Source of the DNA: Candidatus Halomonas stercoripullorum
GTDB taxonomy: Bacteria; Pseudomonadota; Gammaproteobacteria; Pseudomonadales; Halomonadaceae
Assembly (NCBI GenBank): GCA_019114645.1
Contig: DXFC01000081.1
Coordinates: forward strand, 1-5,598
Reading direction: 5' to 3'
Length of the DNA: 5,598 bases
The translations under genes and the position numbers were made by a program. Of this stretch, positions 1 to 5,598 are shown piece after piece; within the stretch, counting starts at the first letter, position 1, and each line of letters opens with the position of its first letter. The notes beneath the pieces were generated by a model. It worked only from the letters and a program-made list of their open reading frames with translations. It was not told the DNA's origin and did no database searches.

Positions 1-489
1 CTGGTGGGAACTTCACTGATCGTGCTGGATGATGCGGGCGTCGGCTCCTGGGTCGGCAATGCCTTCGCCCTGCTGGCGGCAACAGGACTGGCCGCCAATT
101 TCACTCTCTGTCGCACCCGTCCGGGTGTCGACATGAGCCCGATGCTGACCCTGTCGGGATTGATCGTGGCAACGGTCGCGGCCCTGTTCAACCTGGCCGG
201 AGGCGGACTGACACTCCCACCCGTTGCGAGTGCGCTGTGGCTGGTGCTGTTGTGCCTGATCATTTTGCCGCTGGGTTTTACCCTGATTCAGCGCGGCCCG
301 CTCTATCTGCCTGCCGCCGAGGTGGGCTTGCTCATGCTGCTTGAAGTGGTGGTCGGCACCCTATGGGTGTGGTGGCTCCTGGGCGAGCAACCGGCACCAG
401 TGGCGCTGGTTGGCGGTAGCTTGGTGCTGGGTACGCTGCTGGTCAAGGGACTTTATGAGCGTCGGCTGACAAATTCACTGACTGGATAA
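1..489 (+). CDS. EamA/DMT-family transporter, C-terminal part (5' end outside window)
   Basis: This frame is open from the first base and ends at TAA 487-489, giving 162 visible residues. It consists almost entirely of hydrophobic segments separated by short loops, about five membrane helices, which matches the second EamA repeat of a ten-helix drug/metabolite transporter. The most telling stretch is near the C terminus: a helix ending in WWLLGEQPAP, then a Gly-rich helix (VALVGGSLVLGTLLVKG) and a short basic tail. This is the usual 'LGE-x-P ... G-x-x-L/I-x-x-G' ending of EamA proteins. Such proteins sit in the inner membrane and export or import small metabolites, but the substrate cannot be read from sequence. 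A GTG at position 4 could be mistaken for a start, but the missing N-terminal repeat shows the gene is cut by the window edge. The downstream SulP gene begins 3 nt after the stop, so the two are probably co-transcribed and translationally coupled. Confidence 0.85.
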   Translation: MVGTSLIVLDDAGVGSWVGNAFALLAATGLAANFTLCRTRPGVDMSPMLTLSGLIVATVAALFNLAGGGLTLPPVASALWLVLLCLIILPLGFTLIQRGPLYLPAAEVGLLMLLEVVVGTLWVWWLLGEQPAPVALVGGSLVLGTLLVKGLYERRLTNSLTG

Positions 490-492
490 ACG

Positions 493-1980
493 ATGTTTCG
501 TTCTACCCGACAAGACTGGTTCTCCAATATCAAGGGCGATACGCTCTCCGGCACGGTGGTCGCACTGGCGTTGATTCCGGAGGCCATTGCCTTCTCTATC
601 ATTGCCGGTGTCGATCCCAAGGTCGGCCTCTATGCTTCGTTCTGTATTGCCGTGATCATCGCTTTCACCGGTGGCAGGCCGGGCATGATCTCGGCAGCCA
701 CGGGTGCCATGGCACTGTTGATGGTAACCCTGGTACGCGATCACGGCCTTGAGTACCTGCTTGCCGCCACGCTGCTCACCGGGGTGATTCAGATTGCTGC
801 CGGTTACCTCAGGCTCGCCGAACTGATGCGTTTCGTATCGCGCTCGGTGGTTACCGGCTTCGTCAATGCCTTGGCGATCCTGATCTTCATGGCCCAGTTG
901 CCCGAACTCACCGGGGTGACCTGGCATGTCTACGCCATGACCTTGGCCGGACTCGGCATTATCTATCTCTTCCCCTATGTGCCGAAAATCGGCAAGACGA
1001 TTCCTTCGCCACTGGTGTGCATCGTGGTGCTCACCGCGGTCTATATGCTGAGCGGCATGGAGATCCGTACCGTCGGCGACATGGGCGAGCTTCCCGATAC
1101 GCTGCCGGTATTCCTCTGGCCCGATGTACCGCTGACCCTGGAAACCCTGCGCATCATCCTGCCTTACGCCATCATGCTGGCGGTGGTTGGTTTGCTGGAG
1201 TCCATGATGACAGCCACCATTGTCGATGACTTGACAGACACGCCAAGCGACAAGAACCGCGAGTGCAAGGGGCAGGGCATCGCCAATATCGGTGCTGGTT
1301 TGATGGGGGGCATGGCCGGCTGCGCGATGATCGGCCAGTCAGTGATCAACATCAAGTCGGGTGGGCGCGGGCGACTCTCCACGCTGGTGGCCGGGGTACT
1401 GCTGCTGATCCTGGTGGTGTTCTTTTCCGGCTGGGTGTCGCAGATCCCCATGGCAGCCCTGGTGGCGGTGATGATCATGGTCTCCATCGGCACCTTCAGC
1501 TGGGCCTCGATTCGCGATCTCAAGAAACACCCCATGAGCACCAATATCGTCATGCTGGCTACCGTGGCGGTGACGGTATTGACTCACAACCTCGCACTTG
1601 GTGTGTTCGTTGGCGTTCTGATCGCGGCACTGAACTTTGCCAACAAGGTGGGCAATATTCTCTATATCGGTGCTGAAGATGCCCCCGAAGGTGACCATCG
1701 TATCTATCGCGTGGTGGGGCAGGTGTTTTTTGCCTCTTCCGAGCGCTTCGGTAACGCCTTCGACTTCAAGGAGAGCGTGGCCAAAGTCACCATTGACCTA
1801 TCTCGCGCCCACTTCTGGGATGTCACGGCGGTAGAGGCACTGGACCGGGTGGTGATCAAGTTTCGCCGTGAAGGCAGTGAGGTGGAGCTGGTGGGCCTCA
1901 ACGAAGCCAGTGCCACCATTGTCGACCGCTATGCAATGCATAATGACCCAGCCGCTGTCGACAAACTGATGGGTGGCTAG
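493..1980 (+). CDS. SulP-family anion transporter with C-terminal STAS domain
   Basis: This 495-residue protein is a complete member of the SulP (SLC26-like) family of inner-membrane anion transporters. Residues ~15-395 form the membrane domain. The early LIPEAIAFS (28-36) and the Gly/Ser/Ala-rich SAATGAMAL (67-75) correspond to the half-helices that line the substrate site. The long motif from E236 to about G301, with SMMTATIVDDLTD, GQGIANIGAGLMGG and IGQSVINIKSGGRGR, is the family signature. Residues ~402-490 form a STAS domain (VTIDLSRAHFWDVTAVEALD at 432-451). Members carry sulfate, bicarbonate or dicarboxylates; this sequence does not decide which. It is shorter than BicA- or DauA-type members (about 550 residues), as in the compact bacterial subgroup. 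The ATG start places the conserved N-terminal segment correctly. No strong Shine-Dalgarno site is visible (only GGA at 484-486), which suggests coupling to the upstream gene. The Usp gene follows 11 nt downstream. Confidence 0.95.
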   Translation: MFRSTRQDWFSNIKGDTLSGTVVALALIPEAIAFSIIAGVDPKVGLYASFCIAVIIAFTGGRPGMISAATGAMALLMVTLVRDHGLEYLLAATLLTGVIQIAAGYLRLAELMRFVSRSVVTGFVNALAILIFMAQLPELTGVTWHVYAMTLAGLGIIYLFPYVPKIGKTIPSPLVCIVVLTAVYMLSGMEIRTVGDMGELPDTLPVFLWPDVPLTLETLRIILPYAIMLAVVGLLESMMTATIVDDLTDTPSDKNRECKGQGIANIGAGLMGGMAGCAMIGQSVINIKSGGRGRLSTLVAGVLLLILVVFFSGWVSQIPMAALVAVMIMVSIGTFSWASIRDLKKHPMSTNIVMLATVAVTVLTHNLALGVFVGVLIAALNFANKVGNILYIGAEDAPEGDHRIYRVVGQVFFASSERFGNAFDFKESVAKVTIDLSRAHFWDVTAVEALDRVVIKFRREGSEVELVGLNEASATIVDRYAMHNDPAAVDKLMGG

Positions 1981-1981
1981 T

Positions 1982-1987
1982 AGGAGG
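1982..1987 (+). promoter_or_regulatory. Strong ribosome-binding site of the Usp gene
   Basis: AGGAGG, a full match to the anti-Shine-Dalgarno core, lies directly after the SulP stop codon and 4 nt before the ATG at 1992. The spacing is slightly short, but the match fixes the start. It suggests the Usp protein is translated strongly in its own right, unlike SulP, which has only a weak site. Confidence 0.85.
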
Positions 1988-1991
1988 ACAC

Positions 1992-2846
1992 ATGACCGAA
2001 CAGGTAATGGCTGCTGTTGACGGCTCCAGCTTTTCGCTAGGCGTATGTGATTACGCTGTTTGGGCTAGCCAGGCCCTGCAGGCACCGTTGACCTTTCTGC
2101 ATGCGGTGGATAATTCACCCCAGGTGGCTGAACCGGATCTCTCCGGTCATATCGGCCTCGGCGCCAGGGAGCATCTGCTGGAAGAGCTCGCCCAGCTCGA
2201 TGAGCAGCGTGCCAAGGTAGCCCAGGAACAGGGTCGGTTGATGCTGCAGGCAGCCAGGGCGCGGGCTGTCGAGAGCGGGGTGGCCGAGCCCGCCATTCGT
2301 CAGCGCAACGGCACCCTGGTGGAAACCCTGGTCGAGCTGGAAGGCGAAATGCGCCTGCTGGTGATTGGCAAGCGCGGTGAAACGGCCCATCAGGACAGCG
2401 GCCACCTGGGCTCCAACCTGGAGCGGGCGGTACGCACCCTGCAAAGGCCAATCCTGATGGTTCCGAAGACCTTCAAGGCGCCCGAGCGGGTAATGCTCGC
2501 TTTCGACGGCAGCCAGACCACGCGCAAGGGGGTGGAGATGCTGGCGCAAAGCCCGCTGTTTGCAGGACTGCCGGTTCACGTGGTGATCGTGGGTGCCGAA
2601 ACCGCTGATAACCGTGCCCAACTTGATTGGGCACTGGAGATTCTGAAGCAGGCCGGCCATGAGGCGGTGGGCGCCATTCGTGCCGGTGAGGTGGAAGCCA
2701 CCCTGCGTGGCTACAAGGACGAGATGAATATCGATCTGCTGGTGATGGGTGCGTACGGGCATTCACGCATTCGTCATCTACTGGTGGGTAGCACCACCAC
2801 CAGCATGTTGCGGCGTGCCGGTGTCCCGGTCTTGCTGCTGCGCTAG
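1992..2846 (+). CDS. Tandem-domain universal stress protein (UspA family)
   Basis: This 284-residue cytoplasmic protein has two UspA domains, ~1-158 and ~165-284. Each opens with the usual beta-strand plus DGS turn (D10-G11-S12 and D172-G173-S174). Each ends with the phosphate-binding loop: G253-x2-G256-x9-G266-S267 in domain 2 is an exact match to the ATP-binding consensus, and G126-x2-G129-x10-G140-S141 in domain 1 has one extra residue. Usp proteins bind ATP or AMP and respond to starvation, oxidative or osmotic stress, and some regulate transporters (TeaD of Halomonas elongata for the TeaABC ectoine transporter). Domain 1 has a long charged helical insert (~58-95, rich in E, Q, R and A) typical of tandem Usps. 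The gene lies 11 nt after the SulP gene with a strong AGGAGG site, so the two are almost certainly one operon. A regulatory role on SulP is inference. Family assignment is secure; the ligand is not proven. Confidence 0.95.
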   Translation: MTEQVMAAVDGSSFSLGVCDYAVWASQALQAPLTFLHAVDNSPQVAEPDLSGHIGLGAREHLLEELAQLDEQRAKVAQEQGRLMLQAARARAVESGVAEPAIRQRNGTLVETLVELEGEMRLLVIGKRGETAHQDSGHLGSNLERAVRTLQRPILMVPKTFKAPERVMLAFDGSQTTRKGVEMLAQSPLFAGLPVHVVIVGAETADNRAQLDWALEILKQAGHEAVGAIRAGEVEATLRGYKDEMNIDLLVMGAYGHSRIRHLLVGSTTTSMLRRAGVPVLLLR

Positions 2847-2997
2847 AAGAAAAAACAGAGAAAACGGGGCTACGCGCCACCTTGGTCGCAGGCGCGGAGC
2901 GGCGGATTCTGGTAGTGTTCCCCACCAGTTGAGGCGCGGGAATCCAAGCGCTGGCTCCGGAAGGCTTTATGCTGTTCTTGCAATGGAGGAGTAAAGG
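2847..2997 (+). other. Intergenic spacer before the dehydrogenase gene
   Basis: These 151 bases hold no convincing gene. They begin with an A-rich run just after the Usp stop (2847-2865). A 6-bp inverted repeat follows (CGCGCC 2873-2878 with GGCGCG 2891-2896, 12-nt loop) but has no T-tract, so it is not a clear terminator. The gap is much wider than the 3 and 11 nt spacings upstream, so a promoter for the dehydrogenase gene is likely here. No good sigma70 pair is visible; TATGCT at 2968-2973 is a possible -10 without a matching -35. Confidence 0.4.
2985..2990 (+). promoter_or_regulatory. Ribosome-binding site of the isocitrate dehydrogenase gene
   Basis: GGAGGA lies 7 nt before the ATG at 2998, which is near-ideal spacing and supports that start codon. 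Confidence 0.85.
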
Positions 2998-4014
2998 ATG
3001 AGTCAAACGATTGCGGTCCTGAAAGGGGATGGTATCGGCCCCGAGATCATGGATGCCACCTTGCGTATTCTGGATGCGCTGGATTGCGGCTTTCAGTACG
3101 AATTCCTCGATGCCGGGCTGTCGGCGCTCGAAAAGCACGGCACCTTGATCCCCCAGGAAACGCTGGATGCGATCGAGCGGCACCGCATCGCGCTCAAGGG
3201 CCCGCTGACCACGCCCATCGGCAAGGGCTTCTCCTCCATCAACGTACAGTTGCGTCTGCATTACGACCTCTATGCCAATGTGCGCCCGGCGATCAGCTTC
3301 CCCGGTACCCGTGCCCGCTATGAGGATATCGATGTGTTGACGGTGCGGGAGAACACCGAAGGTGCCTATCTGGCCGAAGGCCAGAGCGTGTCGGAGGATG
3401 GCGAAGTCGCCAACGCCACCATCCGTATTACCCGCAAGGGGTCGGAGCGCATCGTGCGCTACGCGTTCGAGCTGGCCAAACAGCGCGGACGCAAGAAAGT
3501 CACCGCTGTCCACAAGGCCAACATCATCAAGTCCAGCTCAGGCCTGTTCCTCGATGTGGCGCGTGAAGTGGCCAAGGAGTACCCCACGATCGAGTTCCAG
3601 GAAATGATCGTGGACAATGCCTGCATGCAGTTGGTGATGGACCCGCATCAGTTCGATGTAATCGTTACCACCAACCTCTTCGGCGACATTATTTCCGACC
3701 TGTGTGCCGGCCTTGTGGGCGGTTTGGGGCTGGCACCGGGATCCAACATCGGTGCTAAAGTGGCGGTGTTCGAAGCGGTACACGGCTCGGCTCCCGATAT
3801 CGCCGGCAAAGGGCTCGCCAACCCCTGTGCGCTACTACTGGCGGCCATCGATATGCTCGACCACATGACCCTGCACGACAAGGCCAGCCAGCTGCGCGGC
3901 GCGATCCGTGGTGTGCTGGAATCAAACCCTGCAGCGGCCACCCCGGATCTGGGGGGCAAGGGCTCGACCGACTCCTTCGCTGACGCCATCATCGCGCAAC
4001 TGCGCACTGCCTGA
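2998..4014 (+). CDS. NAD+-type isocitrate dehydrogenase (isocitrate/isopropylmalate dehydrogenase family)
   Basis: This 338-residue cytoplasmic enzyme should oxidatively decarboxylate isocitrate to 2-oxoglutarate in the TCA cycle. The N terminus has the family opening LKGDGIGPE (8-16). Substrate residues match E. coli Icd in order: S80, N82 and R86 (Ser113, Asn115, Arg119), R96 (Arg129), R117 (Arg153), Y124 (Tyr160) and K173 (Lys230). The metal-binding aspartates are D206, D230 and D234. The S-x-N-x3-R pattern separates it from isopropylmalate dehydrogenase, which has Glu/Leu residues there. In the cofactor loop (H262 to N275) D267-I268 replace the NADP-binding Lys344-Tyr345 of E. coli, pointing to NAD+. 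The size and the DLYANVRP segment resemble mitochondrial IDH3 and related bacterial enzymes more than the ~416-residue NADP enzyme. Homoisocitrate or tartrate dehydrogenase is a less likely alternative. The ATG has a well-placed GGAGGA site. The gene is probably monocistronic, with a spacer before it and a hairpin after it. Confidence 0.9.
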   Translation: MSQTIAVLKGDGIGPEIMDATLRILDALDCGFQYEFLDAGLSALEKHGTLIPQETLDAIERHRIALKGPLTTPIGKGFSSINVQLRLHYDLYANVRPAISFPGTRARYEDIDVLTVRENTEGAYLAEGQSVSEDGEVANATIRITRKGSERIVRYAFELAKQRGRKKVTAVHKANIIKSSSGLFLDVAREVAKEYPTIEFQEMIVDNACMQLVMDPHQFDVIVTTNLFGDIISDLCAGLVGGLGLAPGSNIGAKVAVFEAVHGSAPDIAGKGLANPCALLLAAIDMLDHMTLHDKASQLRGAIRGVLESNPAAATPDLGGKGSTDSFADAIIAQLRTA

Positions 4015-4026
4015 GAGGGATAGGGC

Positions 4027-4055
4027 ACCGGCACGCCACAGGCGTGCCGGTTCTT
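4027..4055 (+). terminator. Rho-independent terminator between convergent genes
   Basis: A perfect 11-bp, GC-rich inverted repeat (ACCGGCACGCC at 4027-4037, GGCGTGCCGGT at 4041-4051) closes a 3-nt ACA loop and is followed on the plus strand by TTCTT. It lies 12 nt after the dehydrogenase stop and immediately beyond the TAA (4054-4056) of the minus-strand permease. The T-tract is short and interrupted, so termination is best supported for the plus strand. In the minus direction the stem is the same, but no U-run follows, so two-way action is only possible. Confidence 0.7.
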
Positions 4056-5577
4056 AGTGCAAGCTGGTGTCCTCCAGCGGTGCCTCGCGGGGCCTTAACC
4101 GGCGCGAAAGCGCATCGACACCGATATTGAGCATGGCGGTGACCATCAGCAGGAAAAACGCCACGTCGAACATCAGGTAATCGAAGCCTTCCTCAATGTA
4201 GAAGCCCAGCGTGGCGATGCCCAGCATGCCGAGTATCGCCGTCTCACGCAGTATTACCTCGGCGCGATAGTAGAGCAGTGCCAGCAAGCCGGGGTAGACC
4301 CGTGGCAGCAGCTCGTAGGCCAGGCGTCCGCTGGCCGGCAGGCCCGGAGCGCCTGGGGTGATGGTGTCGGCATGGCGTGCCACCAGCAAGGCGATCAAGG
4401 CGCCATTATGCAGCGCCAGGGCCAACCAGGCGGGCAGCAGCGATGGGCCGAGCAGCAGCAGGAAAACGAACGTCAGCATCAGCTCCGGCGTCGAGCGCAG
4501 AAAAATCAGGATGCCGTGTCCGGCCAGGCGTGTGGCGTGGTTGCCAAAGTGGCGACTGGCTAATGGCCACAAGAGAAGTGCCACCAGCAGTGCTCCGACC
4601 GTGCCAAGTAGCCCCAGTAGCAAGGTGTTGCCAATGGCAGGGCCAAGCGAGGGGATGCGGGCCAGCCACTCGACAAGCCCCGCCCAGTCGCTGGCAAGCA
4701 GGGCGCGTGGCCAGATATCCTCGCTAACGAAGCGCCATAGCAGCCCGCCGTTGATGCTTGGCCAAGGACCGAGCAGCCAGGCGCTAGTGATCAGCAGTAG
4801 CGGAATCAAGCGCCTGTGCCCCCACCAGGGCAAGCTGGCGATCAGCAGATAGAACAACCACAGCAGCGCTCCCGCTTCATGATAGCGGCCCTCACGAAAG
4901 GCCGTTTCAAGATGAAAACCCAGGGTCGGCAGGCCCACAAAGCCGAGTAACACGCTGGCACGCAGGCCGCACTCAAAGCGGTAGCGGGTATAGGCGGCCA
5001 GTTGGGCCCAGGCCAGCGGCAGTTCCGCATAGACGAAGCGCACCAGGCGGCCACTGTTTGCAGGGAGCGCGTCTCGGGGTGCGCGTGGTGTCTGTTCGAG
5101 AATCTCAGCGTACACCTTGGCGAAGATACCGGCGTAGGGAATCGCCAGCGCCGCCAAGGCAGTCAATGCTGAAAGGCCGAACACCTGTAAAAACAGCAGG
5201 GCCCAGAACAGTTCATGTATCGCGCGGACAAAGGCACAGCCCGCACGTACCAGGCGTGAGCGAGCGAAGAGCAGGGCCAGAGGAAAACCCAGTATCACGC
5301 CGGCCAGGGTTCCCCACAAGGCGACGGCAACGGTCAGCGCCAGGGCGGAAAAGGGGGATTCCAGCGCGCCCCAGGCGGGCCAGGCCAGACCGCTTGCCAT
5401 GCGGCCAAGCTCGCCCCAGGGGTCGCGGGTGTGAATGGCCAGATCGGCAAAGGGCACCAGTATGATAGCCAGTGCCACCAGGCCCAGGGTATGCCGGGCC
5501 AGGCGCAAGCCGGGCGAATTGCCACGCCACCAGGTTGCCACTGATGCCGAGCGTCGCTCTGTCAACTCCTCGCTCAC
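4054..5577 (-). CDS. Two-module PhnE-like ABC transporter permease
   Basis: This 507-residue inner-membrane protein carries two homologous binding-protein-dependent permease modules of the PhnE type, ~77-250 and ~314-490. The signature segments repeat in each half: FVRAIHELFWALLF (117-130) and FLRSTPELMLTFVF (359-372), then RYRFECGLRASVLLGFVGLPTLGF-like (198-221) and YYRAEVILRETAILGMLGIATLGF-like (436-459). Standard PhnE proteins are about 260-290 residues with one module, so this chain would supply both halves of the channel. The family imports phosphonates, phosphite or related oxyanions with a PhnC-like ATPase and PhnD-like binding protein; the substrate here is unknown. A selenate-type uptake system is one candidate recalled for such long permeases, not shown by sequence. 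The GTG start (5577-5575) has GAGG 6 nt upstream and appears to overlap the stop of an upstream gene; the frame stays open to the window edge, so a longer N terminus is not excluded. The loops that contact the ATPase look degenerate. Confidence 0.85.
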   Translation of the reverse strand: MSEELTERRSASVATWWRGNSPGLRLARHTLGLVALAIILVPFADLAIHTRDPWGELGRMASGLAWPAWGALESPFSALALTVAVALWGTLAGVILGFPLALLFARSRLVRAGCAFVRAIHELFWALLFLQVFGLSALTALAALAIPYAGIFAKVYAEILEQTPRAPRDALPANSGRLVRFVYAELPLAWAQLAAYTRYRFECGLRASVLLGFVGLPTLGFHLETAFREGRYHEAGALLWLFYLLIASLPWWGHRRLIPLLLITSAWLLGPWPSINGGLLWRFVSEDIWPRALLASDWAGLVEWLARIPSLGPAIGNTLLLGLLGTVGALLVALLLWPLASRHFGNHATRLAGHGILIFLRSTPELMLTFVFLLLLGPSLLPAWLALALHNGALIALLVARHADTITPGAPGLPASGRLAYELLPRVYPGLLALLYYRAEVILRETAILGMLGIATLGFYIEEGFDYLMFDVAFFLLMVTAMLNIGVDALSRRLRPREAPLEDTSLH

Positions 5578-5598
5578 GCATGGCCTCGGGTACAGGGT
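5574..5598 (-). CDS. Possible C-terminal tail of an upstream gene (partial)
   Basis: On the minus strand one frame reads the last residues PCTRGHA and stops at TGA (5576-5574). This stop overlaps the GTG start of the permease as GTGA, a common arrangement for translationally coupled genes. Only seven codons are visible, so no family can be named. An ABC ATPase or binding protein of the same transporter would be expected here from the need of the permease for partners, but that is inference. The same few bases could also be non-coding leader. Confidence 0.3.

Noticed and set aside
4..489. GTG at position 4 as a genuine start of the DMT transporter
   Set aside because: The protein would lack the first EamA repeat, and no ribosome-binding site can be seen. 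The frame is open to the window edge, so truncation by the window is the simpler reading.
475..927. Minus-strand open frame opposite the SulP gene (150 codons)
   Set aside because: The translation is highly charged and polar (H, Q, R, G, E) with no motif, and it lies wholly over conserved SulP coding sequence.
2873..2896. 6-bp inverted repeat after the Usp gene as a terminator
   Set aside because: The stem is short, the loop is 12 nt and no T-tract follows, so it could arise by chance in GC-rich DNA.
2968..2973. TATGCT as a -10 box for the dehydrogenase gene
   Set aside because: It matches only 4 of 6 consensus bases, and no -35 element is found at 16-18 bp spacing.
2473..3513. Long minus-strand open frame (346 codons) across the Usp and dehydrogenase genes
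   Set aside because: It is antisense to two well-supported genes and spans their spacer. Its translation has no recognisable domain, is rich in R, H, P and Q, and has no ribosome-binding site. It is a by-product of GC-rich codon use.
4358..4852. Plus-strand open frames opposite the permease
   Set aside because: They mirror the permease coding strand; the products are S/R/P-rich without domains, while the minus frame shows repeated PhnE motifs.

Overview
The window looks like chromosomal DNA from a GC-rich gammaproteobacterium. The protein styles (a short SulP transporter paired with a tandem universal stress protein, and an NAD-type isocitrate dehydrogenase with a eukaryote-like active site) fit a Halomonas-like or related marine/halophilic lineage. 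This assignment rests on family resemblance only. Coding density is high, and I see no mobile element, tRNA, rRNA or CRISPR array.

Layout, left to right. (1) 1-489, plus strand: the C-terminal part of an EamA/DMT-family inner-membrane transporter whose start lies outside the window. (2) 493-1980, plus: a complete SulP-family anion transporter with a C-terminal STAS domain, starting 3 nt after the previous stop. (3) 1992-2846, plus: a tandem-domain UspA-type protein behind a strong AGGAGG site, 11 nt after the SulP stop. These three genes probably form one transcript, and the SulP-Usp pair is the most suggestive functional unit. (4) 2847-2997: a spacer. (5) 2998-4014, plus: an NAD+-type isocitrate dehydrogenase with a clear ribosome-binding site. 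(6) 4027-4055: a perfect 11-bp GC-rich hairpin with a short T-rich tail, between two convergent genes. (7) 4054-5577, minus: a 507-residue ABC permease made of two PhnE-like modules in one chain. Its GTG start appears to overlap, in a GTGA arrangement, the stop of a gene that enters from the right edge.

How the genes may work together: SulP would carry an inorganic or small organic anion across the inner membrane. The cytoplasmic Usp protein, with a nucleotide-binding motif in each half, is a plausible energy- or stress-responsive partner, which is inference from gene order. The isocitrate dehydrogenase is a stand-alone central-metabolism gene. The permease would need an ATPase and a periplasmic binding protein, which should be encoded to the right of the window. 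I found no clearly unprecedented system. The points most worth a second look are the SulP-Usp coupling and the fused two-module permease with degenerate coupling loops.
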